Assembly: GCF_040529335.1 (NCBI RefSeq)
Contig: NZ_CP159534.1
Coordinates: 682,001-746,000 of the forward strand
From: Streptomyces sp. HUAS MG91
GTDB lineage: Bacteria > Actinomycetota > Actinomycetes > Streptomycetales > Streptomycetaceae
DNA: 64,000 bases
Direction: 5' to 3'
In this document: in pieces, positions 8,809 to 22,716 of the stretch
How positions within the stretch are numbered: position 1 is the first letter of the stretch
Layout of the letters: each line of letters begins with the position of its first letter
Program-made: the position numbers and the translations under genes
Notes under the pieces: generated by a model
What the model saw: the letters and a program-made list of their open reading frames with translations, nothing else
What the model was told of the DNA's origin: nothing
Databases searched by the model: none

Positions 8809-10494
8809 TCACCCTTCGGCGATCCGGCGGTTGACGGCGGCGATGTAGCGCGGGACCCTCCGGCCGGCGGCCGCGAGGTCGACGGGGGCGGTTCGCAGGG
8901 CACTGTGCGCCGCGGTGAACAGTGCGCCGAGTTCGCGGTCCGAGGCTCCGAAGTGCTCCTCGGCGAGCGCGCGGTACAGCTCCAGACGGACGGTCAGGTC
9001 CTCGTGCGCGGCGTCCATCGCGCGCACCTCGGTCAGGTAGGCGTCGACGTCGGTGGCGGCGGCGACGGCCCGCGCCTCGATGGCGGCGATCTCGGCGTGC
9101 GGGAAGGTGGCGCGGGCGACGGCGAGCCGGACGGTGAGCCGGGGTGCCCGGCCGTGCGGCAGCCGGGGCGGTGCCAGGAAGCGCCGCGCCGTGGTCCGTT
9201 CGAGGAGCAGCGCCTCGGCCTCGGCCCGGGCCAGCCGGGCGACGGCCTCCCGTGCCCGGTCCACGGTGACCGGGCGCGGGGCGGCGGTACCGGGCAGCGG
9301 GGTCGGGTCCAGGTGCACCTGGTAGGGCAGGTCGTCGGGCGGGTCGCCCTCGACGCCGAGGACGAGGCGCAGGCCGCGGGTGCGGGCGTCGCGGGCGAGC
9401 GGGATCAGGAGATCGGCGAGGAGGCGGTGGGGGTCGCCCGCGCCGTCGATGCCGTCCACGATCACGAAGGGGGGCGGTCTGCGGCGCAGCAGCCGGTGCA
9501 CCAGCGCGGCGGGGTCGCGGGCGCCCGGGTCGAAGCCGAAGCGATGGGCGAGATAGGCGCACACCTCGCCCGGGGTCCTGCCGCGGGCGTCGTAGGCGGC
9601 GTCGACGGCGCCGAACGGCAGGGCGGTGCCCCGGGGCGCGCCGCCGTCCGGGCCGGGTGCGCGGGAGGTCTCGGTGAGGCGGACCAGCCAGGAGGAGCCG
9701 GGGCCGGTGCGCCGCCCGGTGGCGACGAGGGCGACGCCCGCCCAGCCGCTGGTGAGGAGGCGGGCCAGCTCCCGGGTCAGGGCGAGTTGCAGCGGGTCGT
9801 CGAGGTCGGCCGCGGGGTCGCCCCGTGAGGGCACCTCGATGCCGACGCCGCGTACGTACGGTGTGATCCGCCGCCCCAGGTACGTCTGCATCGTCTCGAC
9901 CGGGACCATCCAGGCGGCCCTGCCGTTCTCGTCCACGTAGTCGGCGACGACGATGCCGACGACCTGGCCCGCGAACGCGCCGTCGAGGGCCATCACACCG
10001 GCGCCGGAGTAGCCGGGCTGGATCCACGGCCGGCCTTCGTGGACGCGGTTGAGCAGCCCCCATTCGCCGGCCCGGCCGCCCGATCCGGCGAGTTCGGCGT
10101 CGACGCCGATGCCGTACGGCTCGAAGGCAGGGAAGCCGTACACCCGCACCTGGCCGCCGGAGATGGGCACCTTCCACAGTTCGGTGGGGCAGGCGTGGCC
10201 GACGGGCTCGTCCAGGCGCAGCAGCGCGACGTCGCCGCGCCGCGAGCCGTCCTCGAAGGCCCAGACGTCCTCGACGACACGGGCGGTGCGCCGCCATTCG
10301 GGGGCGGCGACGGCGCTGCGGACCCGGAGGAACGCGGCGGGGCCCGCGCCGGGGTGGGCGTCCGCCTGCTGGACGACGTGCGCGCAGGTCAGCACGGACC
10401 GGTCGTCGAGCAGCACGCCGGCCCCGCAGGGTCCCCCGTGCCGGTCGTCGATCCGCACCCGCCACGGCCTGTCCGGCCGCTGATCCGGCGTCAT
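8809..10494 (-). CDS. Trypsin-like serine protease with degenerate STAND-like C-terminal region; first gene of cassette A
   Basis: 561 residues with no signal peptide, so probably cytoplasmic. The S1 protease domain fills about residues 1-210: His39 in LTCAHVV, Asp88 in RRGDVALLRL and Ser163 in QPGYSGAGV form a complete triad, with Tyr replacing the usual Asp before Ser. The rest has the outline of a P-loop NTPase without its key residues: ALVATGRRTGPGSSWLVRLT where the P-loop should be and PFVIVDGIDGAGDPHRLL at the Walker B position. Intracellular trypsin-like proteases with inactive STAND-like domains and Trypco partners are known from predicted conflict systems. GGAG lies just before the ATG. 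It heads a leftward run of six genes with small gaps or overlaps. Confidence 0.8.
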   Translation of the reverse strand: MTPDQRPDRPWRVRIDDRHGGPCGAGVLLDDRSVLTCAHVVQQADAHPGAGPAAFLRVRSAVAAPEWRRTARVVEDVWAFEDGSRRGDVALLRLDEPVGHACPTELWKVPISGGQVRVYGFPAFEPYGIGVDAELAGSGGRAGEWGLLNRVHEGRPWIQPGYSGAGVMALDGAFAGQVVGIVVADYVDENGRAAWMVPVETMQTYLGRRITPYVRGVGIEVPSRGDPAADLDDPLQLALTRELARLLTSGWAGVALVATGRRTGPGSSWLVRLTETSRAPGPDGGAPRGTALPFGAVDAAYDARGRTPGEVCAYLAHRFGFDPGARDPAALVHRLLRRRPPPFVIVDGIDGAGDPHRLLADLLIPLARDARTRGLRLVLGVEGDPPDDLPYQVHLDPTPLPGTAAPRPVTVDRAREAVARLARAEAEALLLERTTARRFLAPPRLPHGRAPRLTVRLAVARATFPHAEIAAIEARAVAAATDVDAYLTEVRAMDAAHEDLTVRLELYRALAEEHFGASDRELGALFTAAHSALRTAPVDLAAAGRRVPRYIAAVNRRIAEG

Positions 10495-10556
10495 CTCTCC
10501 ACGCTAGTACAGCGGTTGACCGGAGAGACAGGAAGCGTCGGCGGCAGGTGCCCGGT

Positions 10557-10589
10557 TCCGGCGCGGGGAGAGCGGCTCCCCGCGCCGGA
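10557..10589 (-). terminator. Hairpin after the CBM25 alpha-amylase
   Basis: A perfect 14-bp stem (10557-10570 with 10576-10589) and a five-base loop starts four bases after the amylase stop codon. There is no T-run, as is usual for Streptomyces terminators. Confidence 0.75.
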
Positions 10590-10593
10590 CGCG

Positions 10594-13500
10594 CTACTTG
10601 AGGTACGGCCCCGCCGTCCCCACCTTGCCGGGCGCCGCGTTCCTGCCTCCGAGGTCGAGGACGTAGACCCGCAGATCGCCCTTGCCGGGGGCGGTCACGG
10701 TCAGGGTGCCGTCGGTGACGGTGCGCACGTCGCCGGTGACGGCGTCCTGGTAGGTGCCGTTCGGGATGTTCTTGTACGTGGCGCCGTCGGTGACGGTGAC
10801 GAGGGCGAAGCTGTCCACGCCGCTCGCCGGGTCCGTGTAGCGCCGCTTGTACGCCATGTTCCCGGTGATGCCGGCGGTCGAGTACTGGCCCATCTGGAGC
10901 GCGGGGATCGCCCGGCGGATCTGGTTGAGCCGCTGGACGTGCTTGACCAGGGGCTGGTCGAGGGTGGTGGCGACGGCTCCGGACGCGCCGGAGACCGTAC
11001 CGAAGCCGGAGGCGGTGACGCTGCCCTCGATCTTGTCGCCGTAGTAGGCGCGGCCGGTGTCCGCGAGCGGGCAGGTCGTGCCGCAGTCGATCTTCTTGCC
11101 CTTCTGGAACTCGATCTCCGAGCCGTAGTACAGCGTCGGGATGCCGCGGAACGTCCACATCAGGGACATGTTCTCGGCCCAGGCGTCGGTGCCGCCCGCG
11201 TAGCGTTCACCGCTCTTGTTGGGGCCGTAGTCGTGGCTGTCGACGTAGACGACGTTGTACGTGGCGTCGTTGGTCGAGTCGTCGGAGTCCTTGCCGTTGT
11301 TGTACGCGTTGGAGGCGTCGCCGAAGTTCATGTGCATGCGCATGTCGATGATGTTCATGCCGGAGAACCTGCTGCGGTCGGGGGTGTGGTAGCTGTTGCC
11401 GTCGAGGAAGGCGTTGGTGGACGTCGGCTGGTTGCCGGTGCCCAACTGCTCCTCGTAGTCGTACTGTTCGAGGGAGGCCTTCTCGTCGTCGGCGGAGTAC
11501 TCCTTGCGTTCCTTCCAGGTGTAGAACTGCGCGGAGTGGTTCACCGAGCCACGGTTCCACTTGTCGTTGACGAACGCCCCGACCTCACCGAAGACGAAGA
11601 AGTCCCGCGCCTTCTCGGCGCCGAACCGCTGGGTCACGCGTTCCTCGATGGCGGGCAGGAAGCGGCGGTTCCAGGTGACGCGCGGGATGTGCACGGCCGT
11701 GTCGACGCGGAAGCCGTCGACGCCCATGTCGATGTACTTGTTGTAGGCGCCGATCAGGTAGTTCTGCACCTGCGTGTTCTCGGTGTTGAAGTCCGCGAGG
11801 TCCTCGTGCAGCCAGCAGGAGCGGGAGTCCTCGCCCTCCCAGTTGCCGAGCCAGCAGGTGTGGTAGAGCGACTTGGGGAACATGCCCGACGTGGGGCTCG
11901 GCCACTGGCAGTTGTAGATCGTGTAGCCCTCGGGGCTCTTGGCTCCGGTGGGCTTGCCCCAGTTGAGACACGTGTTGCCGGACGGCTCGGCCGTCGACCA
12001 CAGGTCGCCGTTGTAGTAGGACTTGCCGGAGACGGGCTCCACGGTGAGGCCGTCGTACTCGAAGCCGCTCCGCTTCTCGTCGTAGTACCAGCTCCACTGG
12101 GCGTCGCGCACTCCGTACACGGTCGGGGTGAACAGGCCCTTGGCGCCCCAGCGCGAGGAGTGGTTGTAGACGACGTCCTGGTAGATCTTCATACCCTTGG
12201 CGTGGGCGGCGTCGATGAGGTCCTGGTAGGAGGCGCCCGCGGATTCGAGTCGCGGGTCGACCTTGTAGAAGTCGTATCCGTGGTAGCCGTGGTAGTCGTA
12301 GTCGGACCGGTTGAGGACGACCGGGGTGATCCAGATCGCCGAGAAGCCGAGGCCCTTGACGTAGTCGAGCTTCTGGACGAGTCCCTTGAAGTCGCCGCGG
12401 AACATGGGGTCGTTGTTGGCCGCGTTGCCGGTCTTCACGTGCTGGTTGCCGCCGCGGTCGTTGGAGGCGTCGCCGTCGTAGAAGCGGGCGGTGAGCACGA
12501 AGTAGATCGGGTCCTTGCGGGGGTCGCCGCCGAGCGGGGTGCCGGTGGTCTGCGCGGCCTTCTCCCCGGTGGTGGCCTTCGCCGGGGTGCTCGCGGCGGA
12601 CAGGTTGCCCGCCGCGTCGAGCGCCTTGACGGTGTAGGTGTAGGCCGTCTTCTCCTCGAGTCCCGTGTCGGAGTACACGGTGGTGGTGACGGGGATGACG
12701 GAGGTGCCCCTGGTGCCGCCGGTGCGGGTGATCTGGTAGCCGGTGACGCCCGTGTCGTCGGTCGCCGCGTCCCAGGTGAGCACGATGGAGGTGCCGGACG
12801 CGGTCGCCTTCACCTGTCCGGGGACGGAGGGGGCGGTGGTGTCGGGGGCGGTCGCGGCGCACGGGTCCTTGGCGCTCTTGGTGACGGTGCCGCCCTTGAC
12901 GGTGTTGAGCCCGGCTCCGAGCTGGTAGTTGGCGCCGTTGTTGTTGTCCCAGGTGCCGTTGCCGTTGTTGAAGGTGGCCTGCCAGGTGGTCGCGGCGCCG
13001 AGGTCGACGGTCTTCTTCACCCAGCCGGTGCAGGCGGCCTCCATGCCGGTGCCGGGCGCGGTGGTCCAGCCGCCTCCGGAGGGTGCCCAGTGGAGGTTGG
13101 TGACGGACCAGTTGGTGGTGGTCGTGTCGTAGTAGACGGTGGCGGCGGTGCCCTCGGCCGGCGGCGCGTCCGCGCACGGGTCGCTGTGGGCGACGGTGCC
13201 GCCCTGGACGGTGATCGGGCCGGTGCCGAGCTGGTAGTTCTTCCCGCCGTTGTTGTCCCAGGTGCCGCTGCCGTTGTTGAAGGTGGCCTGCCAGGTGGTC
13301 GCGGCGCCAAGGTCGACGGTCTTCTTCACCCAGCCGGTGCAGGCGGCGTCCATGGTGACGCCCGGGACCGTGGTCCAGCCGCCGCCCGAGGGGGCCCAAT
13401 GCAGCTTGTACGTGGACCAGTTGGTGGCGCTCGTCGCGTAGTAGACGGTGGCCGTGTTGGCCGCGGCGGCCTGCGCCGTGGCGCCGCCGAGCGGCAGGCC

Positions 13501-13602
13501 GGGCAGCAGGGTGGCCACGAGCGCGGCCAGCAGCGCGAGGACGAGCCCCGCGGGGTCGTGGCGGTGCCTGTGACGCGTACGCCGCCGTTCGGAAAGGTTC
13601 AT
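10594..13602 (-). CDS. Secreted GH13 alpha-amylase with two CBM25-type starch-binding modules and one fibronectin III domain
   Basis: 1002 residues. A long signal peptide (residues 1 to about 46) with an arginine/histidine-rich start is followed by two near-identical CBM25-type modules (about 53-135 and 155-238), a fibronectin type III domain (about 258-345) and the GH13 catalytic barrel. Catalytic residues are D634 in GFRVD, E673 in FVFGEV and D791 in VDSHD; DVVYNH (476-481) is conserved region I. It hydrolyses internal alpha-1,4 bonds of starch outside the cell, and the tandem modules should favour granules. AAGGAG five bases before the ATG at 13602 is a strong ribosome binding site. It lies downstream of the amylopullulanase with a hairpin between the two and shows no clear promoter of its own. 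Confidence 0.9.
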   Translation of the reverse strand: MNLSERRRTRHRHRHDPAGLVLALLAALVATLLPGLPLGGATAQAAAANTATVYYATSATNWSTYKLHWAPSGGGWTTVPGVTMDAACTGWVKKTVDLGAATTWQATFNNGSGTWDNNGGKNYQLGTGPITVQGGTVAHSDPCADAPPAEGTAATVYYDTTTTNWSVTNLHWAPSGGGWTTAPGTGMEAACTGWVKKTVDLGAATTWQATFNNGNGTWDNNNGANYQLGAGLNTVKGGTVTKSAKDPCAATAPDTTAPSVPGQVKATASGTSIVLTWDAATDDTGVTGYQITRTGGTRGTSVIPVTTTVYSDTGLEEKTAYTYTVKALDAAGNLSAASTPAKATTGEKAAQTTGTPLGGDPRKDPIYFVLTARFYDGDASNDRGGNQHVKTGNAANNDPMFRGDFKGLVQKLDYVKGLGFSAIWITPVVLNRSDYDYHGYHGYDFYKVDPRLESAGASYQDLIDAAHAKGMKIYQDVVYNHSSRWGAKGLFTPTVYGVRDAQWSWYYDEKRSGFEYDGLTVEPVSGKSYYNGDLWSTAEPSGNTCLNWGKPTGAKSPEGYTIYNCQWPSPTSGMFPKSLYHTCWLGNWEGEDSRSCWLHEDLADFNTENTQVQNYLIGAYNKYIDMGVDGFRVDTAVHIPRVTWNRRFLPAIEERVTQRFGAEKARDFFVFGEVGAFVNDKWNRGSVNHSAQFYTWKERKEYSADDEKASLEQYDYEEQLGTGNQPTSTNAFLDGNSYHTPDRSRFSGMNIIDMRMHMNFGDASNAYNNGKDSDDSTNDATYNVVYVDSHDYGPNKSGERYAGGTDAWAENMSLMWTFRGIPTLYYGSEIEFQKGKKIDCGTTCPLADTGRAYYGDKIEGSVTASGFGTVSGASGAVATTLDQPLVKHVQRLNQIRRAIPALQMGQYSTAGITGNMAYKRRYTDPASGVDSFALVTVTDGATYKNIPNGTYQDAVTGDVRTVTDGTLTVTAPGKGDLRVYVLDLGGRNAAPGKVGTAGPYLK
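12895..13446 (-). repeat. Tandem duplication coding for the two CBM25-type modules
   Basis: Two copies of a starch-binding module segment lie 309 bases (103 codons) apart inside the amylase gene. Over the best 80 or so bases, compared from 12961 and 13270 onward, I see a single difference before the copies drift apart. The silent positions are also conserved, pointing to a recent duplication or gene conversion. Confidence 0.85.
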
Positions 13603-13646
13603 GACAACTCCTTGGTCGGGGCCGCGCCGGTGCGGCCGAGGAGGTC

Positions 13647-13683
13647 CGGTCGTTCCCCGCGCGCGCCACGCGGGGAACGACCG
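13647..13683 (-). terminator. Hairpin between amylopullulanase and CBM25 amylase
   Basis: A perfect 15-bp inverted repeat (13647-13661 with 13669-13683, seven-base loop) begins nine bases past the amylopullulanase stop. It has no T-run. It could end most transcripts or stabilise the upstream message while allowing some read-through to the amylase. Confidence 0.75.
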
Positions 13684-13691
13684 GGTGCGGG

Positions 13692-19022
<5,331 letters not shown>

Positions 19023-19076
19023 CTTGTGGGGCCTTTCTGGAACGGTGCCGCGGGTGCGGGTGGCCATGCGGAGCCG

Positions 19077-19117
19077 GACCGCCCGGTGCCTGCGGGGAGG
19101 CGGGGCACCGGGCGGTC
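19077..19117 (-). terminator. Hairpin after the CBM20 alpha-amylase gene
   Basis: A 14-bp perfect stem (19077-19090 with 19104-19117, 13-base loop) lies 46 bases beyond the amylase stop and 55 bases before the amylopullulanase start. I see no convincing promoter between it and that start. Confidence 0.65.
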
Positions 19118-19162
19118 GGTGGAGCGGGTGGTTCAGGGGGGTGTGGACGGTTCGGGCCGCGG

Positions 19163-20860
19163 TCAGCCGCGCCAGGTGTCCGTGAGGGAGACGCGGCCGG
19201 AGGGGGAGACGGTCGCGGTGCGGTTGGCGCCGCTCTCCCAGGTGACGTTGCCGCTCGCGTCCTTGCGGAGGTACTTGTACTCGAAGGAGGTGCCGGCGGG
19301 CAGCGGCACGTCCAGCTTCCAGGCCGGGTAGGTGCCGGGGTCCAGCTTCAGGGCGTTGCCGGTGTTCCAGTTGCCCAGCTGGTCCTTGTTGCCGGTGACG
19401 TAGATGTTCTGGCCCCAGGAGGTGGAGGCCGTGACGCTGAAGGAGGCGCCCGCCGTGGGGGCGGTGGTGCCGCTGTCGCCGCCGCAGGTCTTCGCGCCGG
19501 TCTGGATCGCGAGCGCGGTGTCGGCGGCGAGCGTCGCCGTGAACTGGCCGGAGGAGTTGACCGTGACGCCCTTGCCGCTCTGCACGTCGCAGTAGTCGCC
19601 GGCGGGCAGCGACGTCTGGAAGGTGCGGGTCAGCGAGGACGACTCGTGGTTGATGGCGACGTACGCCTTGGCGCCGCGGCCGAACGCGATCTGGTTCGCG
19701 CCGTTGTCCCACCAGTCGGTGACGGCCTGGCCGCGCGCGGTGTTCCGCCAGGCGACCATGCTCGCGATCTCGCGCCAGGCATGCTGGCACTTCCAGCCGT
19801 CGGTGTAACAGGCTCTGACGGCACCGGAGTTGGGCGGTCCCGCGTCCTTGTCGGTCCACTCGTAGCCGGAGTGCACGTCGGGCGAGCCGTACGGCCAGGC
19901 CAGCATGAAGACGTTCGCGAGGGTGTAGGTGGCGCCGTTCTTGTAGTTGAGGGTGTCGCCGCCCCGCTCGGTGTCGTGGTTGTCGACGAAGACGCCCGAC
20001 TGGCCCGAGGGCATGTATCCCCAGGCCTCGCCGAAGTTCTTCAGGTAGGCGAGGTTCTCGCCGGTGAAGACGCGCTTGAGGTCACGGGCGTAGCGGAACT
20101 CCTGGACGTCTCCGGTGTTGAGGTACTCGCTCGGCGAGACGGCCTCTCCGGCGCCGTAGATGGCCTCCTGCTTCCAGTACGCGTTCGGGTTCGTCAGCCG
20201 CGACTTGATGTTCGCGAGGTCGGCCGCCGCCATGTGCTTGGCGGCGTCGATGCGGAAGCCGTCGACGCCGAGGGAGAGCAGGTCGTTGAGGTAGCCGGCG
20301 ATGGTGGCGCGGACGTGCTCCTCGCCGGTGTCGAGGTCGGCGAGGCCGACCAGTTCGCACTCCTGGACGTTCGTGCGGTCCTGGTAGTTGCTGATCGTCG
20401 CCGTGCAGTTGTCCATGTCGGCGGCCGAGTAGACGCCGGGGTAGTCGTACTTGGTGTACGAGGAGCCGCCGGTGCCGGTGCCCGATCCGGCCGACATGTG
20501 GTTGATGACGGAGTCGGCGACGACCTTCACGCCGGCCGCGTGACAGGTGTCGACCATGTTCTTGAAGGCGGCCCGGTCGCCGAGCCGTCCCGCGATCTTG
20601 TAGCTGACGGGCTGGTACGACGTCCACCACTGGGCGCCCTGGATGTGCTCCTGGGGCGGGGAGACCTGGACGTAGCCGTATCCGGCGGGGCCGAGCGTGT
20701 TCGTGCACTCCTTCGCCACGGAGGCGAAGTTCCACTCGAACAGCACGGCGGTGACGTCCTTCGTGCCGGGCGCGGCGGCCTGCGCGGGGGCCGGGGCCGT
20801 GACGGCGGCAGCGGCTCCCGCCAGAACGGCGAGTGCGGCAGCCACGGACTTTCTGGCCAT
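19163..20860 (-). CDS. aml: Secreted GH13 alpha-amylase with C-terminal CBM20 starch-binding domain
   Basis: 565 residues. The signal peptide (about 1-28, ending AQA-AA) is followed by a compact GH13 domain of Streptomyces type: region I DSVINH, D205 in [10 protein letters not shown]232 in [12 protein letters not shown] and D296 in [10 protein letters not shown]. After a short Thr/Ala/Gly linker, residues from about 466 form a CBM20 domain ([18 protein letters not shown] is diagnostic). It makes maltose and maltodextrins from starch outside the cell. AGGAGG five bases before the ATG at 20860 fixes the start. A good vegetative promoter and a CTTGC-type operator lie upstream, so it should be maltose-inducible and under LacI-family control, as known for Streptomyces amylases. 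Confidence 0.95.
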   Translation of the reverse strand: MARKSVAAALAVLAGAAAAVTAPAPAQAAAPGTKDVTAVLFEWNFASVAKECTNTLGPAGYGYVQVSPPQEHIQGAQWWTSYQPVSYKIAGRLGDRAAFKNMVDTCHAAGVKVVADSVINHMSAGSGTGTGGSSYTKYDYPGVYSAADMDNCTATISNYQDRTNVQECELVGLADLDTGEEHVRATIAGYLNDLLSLGVDGFRIDAAKHMAAADLANIKSRLTNPNAYWKQEAIYGAGEAVSPSEYLNTGDVQEFRYARDLKRVFTGENLAYLKNFGEAWGYMPSGQSGVFVDNHDTERGGDTLNYKNGATYTLANVFMLAWPYGSPDVHSGYEWTDKDAGPPNSGAVRACYTDGWKCQHAWREIASMVAWRNTARGQAVTDWWDNGANQIAFGRGAKAYVAINHESSSLTRTFQTSLPAGDYCDVQSGKGVTVNSSGQFTATLAADTALAIQTGAKTCGGDSGTTAPTAGASFSVTASTSWGQNIYVTGNKDQLGNWNTGNALKLDPGTYPAWKLDVPLPAGTSFEYKYLRKDASGNVTWESGANRTATVSPSGRVSLTDTWRG

Positions 20861-20924
20861 GGTTCCTCCTGATTCGAAGGGCAACGCGCCATGCCCGTGA
20901 GCGTGCTGGGGGGATCGCTTGAAT

Positions 20925-20935
20925 CTTGCTGCAAG
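20925..20935 (-). promoter_or_regulatory. MalR-type operator at the aml promoter
   Basis: The 11-base palindrome CTTGC-T-GCAAG (plus strand) falls at about +7 to +17 relative to the expected transcript start of aml. CTTGC/GCAAG half-sites recur upstream of aml (GCAAG at 21031-21035 and 21043-21047) and around malR/malE. Binding by a LacI-family protein such as MalR at this position would block transcription. Confidence 0.75.
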
Positions 20936-20948
20936 TGATTGCGGGGTG

Positions 20949-20977
20949 ACCGTATGAGCCGCCGTCGCCTCGGTCAA
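20949..20977 (-). promoter_or_regulatory. aml promoter, vegetative sigma type
   Basis: On the minus strand TTGACC (20972-20977) and TACGGT (20949-20954) are separated by exactly 17 bases, close to the main vegetative consensus. The whole aml-GTPase gap of 304 bases (20861-21164) holds this promoter, the operator, further half-sites and, at its right end, the hairpin region after cassette B. Confidence 0.8.
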
Positions 20978-21105
20978 CCCTTTGGGCACCGGGCTCTTCA
21001 ACTCACGGAGAAAAAGGAGCGATTCTGCCTGCAAGGCCTTACGCAAGTATTCCAGCAGTGTTACGTTCAACCACGCTCCGGTCCGGCGCCGAGGGCCCGG
21101 CCGCG

Positions 21106-21157
21106 CCGGGTTCCACGCGCCCGGCGTCCGGACCGGCAGCGTCCCCGCGGAACCCGG
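21106..21157 (-). terminator. Possible terminator after cassette B
   Basis: Beyond the last GTPase stop codon lies a nine-base inverted repeat (CCGGGTTCC at 21106-21114 with its complement at 21149-21157) with a long loop, nested inside a second nine-base pair (21078-21086 with 21128-21136). The structure is weaker than the hairpins of the amylase genes. Confidence 0.4.
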
Positions 21158-21164
21158 AGCCCCG

Positions 21165-22709
21165 TCAGCCGTTCATGCACCAGTCGACGAAGGTCGTGAC
21201 GCTGGGGTCCACCCGGCCCTCGTCGTCCGCCACCGCGGCGGTGCAGAAGAAGCGGACCTCGCCGAAGTCCAGGTCCATGGTCTCCACCAGGTTCCGCAGT
21301 CCGAGCCGCTCACTCAGCCACTTCCGCACCGACTCGGTGTCGTCCGGGCTGTCGGGCAGCAGGGCGGACCGTCCGCTCAGCAGGTCCCGCTTGCTGACGG
21401 CGACGGCGAGCCGGGACCGGTCCAGGCGGGTGCCCATCGTGCGGACCGTCTGCACCGAACGCGCGAACACGTCCTCCGGGTCGACCGTCGAGGCGAGCGT
21501 GCGGTCGACCTTCGGGCCCTCGGCGTCCAGGCGCGTCCAGAACGCGTCGACGGCCATGGGGTCCAGGACGAAGACGAACGTGCGGGCCTCGCGGATGTAG
21601 CGCAGCGCGTCGGTCTCCTCGCGGTTGACGAACCGCTCCCCCGCCGTGTCGAAGACGTGCACGAGACGCCGGCCGCGGCCGGTGCCGAGCACGAACGAAT
21701 GGGCCCGGGGCAGGTCCTTCTGCGTGGGTCGGGTGTGGCCCTGGATCTCCAGGACCTCGTTCAGGACCTCCTGCGCGTCCCTCGACTCGGGGTCGGCGAG
21801 GCGGAGCTCGGCGCCGCCGTCCGCCGCCGCGTCCTCCAGCGACTTCACCATCGCCGCCATCAGCTGGGTCTTGCCCGCGGCCCGGCCGCCGATCAGCGGC
21901 AGGATCACCTCGGACATGTGTCCGGCGTCCTGGTTCATCGGCTTTCCGCAGTGCGCGTGCACGCAGTGGCCGCTGAGCCGGGTGTCCTTGCCCATCAGCA
22001 TCAGCAGCGTCGGCATCCGCTGTCCGCAGGCGCAGCGCCGGCGGACGAGCCCGAAGGTGCCGGGGCGGATGTCGGCGTGCCGGCGGCGGCAGCGGTCGCG
22101 GGGACAGTCGTACGCGGGATAGGGGACGCGCTCGAAGCAGCTCGGGCAGAGCATGCCGCGGGGCAGGCCGCGCAGGATCATCACCGCACGGTCGACGCCC
22201 CGCAGCGTGAGGGCGAGGAGCCGGGCGCCGCCCGCGAGCAGGGCGACGCCGAGAGCCTGCACCCCGAGCAGCAGCCCGAGCAGGGGTGCCGCGAAGATCG
22301 CCCCGACGCCCAGACCCACGTACAGGGTCAGGCCGTACGGGATCGAGAGGGCCCGGTGCACGGTGGGTGCGGTGAACTGCCGGGTCCGCACCCGGCGGCC
22401 GGTGTCGGTCACCGTGCGGAGGTACATCTGCCGCCCCTGGACGAGGAGTTCGCGCAGATCCCGGGTGGCGGGGCCGAAGAAGTAGTTGCGGTGCGCCAGT
22501 TCGTCGGCGGGACGGTGGCGCGGGACCGTCGTGAACTCGGGGGTGCGCCGCCGCAGCACTCCGTCGAGCACCTGGACGTAGCGCCAGAGCAGTTCGCTGA
22601 CGAGCGCCGCCGCGCGCAGGAGCGCGATGAAGGGGGCGACGAACAAGTAGCCCATGAGCAGCACGAGGTAGATCGCCGGGAGGACGATGAAGGTCAGGAT
22701 GTCTTCCAT
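21165..22709 (-). CDS. Membrane-anchored TRAFAC-type GTPase (double-GTPase system, second GTPase); last gene of cassette B
   Basis: 514 residues. One membrane helix opens the protein (residues 4-30) and a pair lies around 122-165. Cysteine pairs between 188 and 254 form two zinc ribbons (CPSC, CACG and HCVHAHC among them). The GTPase domain has P-loop GGRAAGKT (274-281), DTAGE starting at D354 as the switch II/G3 motif, and SKRD (439-442) as G4. These are the features of the paired TRAFAC-clade GTPases that occur with GTPase-associated protein 1 in predicted conflict systems. It starts seven bases after the GAP1-like stop codon. It could place the system at the membrane and trigger on GTP hydrolysis; no experimental role is known to me. 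Confidence 0.75.
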   Translation of the reverse strand: MEDILTFIVLPAIYLVLLMGYLFVAPFIALLRAAALVSELLWRYVQVLDGVLRRRTPEFTTVPRHRPADELAHRNYFFGPATRDLRELLVQGRQMYLRTVTDTGRRVRTRQFTAPTVHRALSIPYGLTLYVGLGVGAIFAAPLLGLLLGVQALGVALLAGGARLLALTLRGVDRAVMILRGLPRGMLCPSCFERVPYPAYDCPRDRCRRRHADIRPGTFGLVRRRCACGQRMPTLLMLMGKDTRLSGHCVHAHCGKPMNQDAGHMSEVILPLIGGRAAGKTQLMAAMVKSLEDAAADGGAELRLADPESRDAQEVLNEVLEIQGHTRPTQKDLPRAHSFVLGTGRGRRLVHVFDTAGERFVNREETDALRYIREARTFVFVLDPMAVDAFWTRLDAEGPKVDRTLASTVDPEDVFARSVQTVRTMGTRLDRSRLAVAVSKRDLLSGRSALLPDSPDDTESVRKWLSERLGLRNLVETMDLDFGEVRFFCTAAVADDEGRVDPSVTTFVDWCMNG

Positions 22710-22716
22710 CGCGGAT

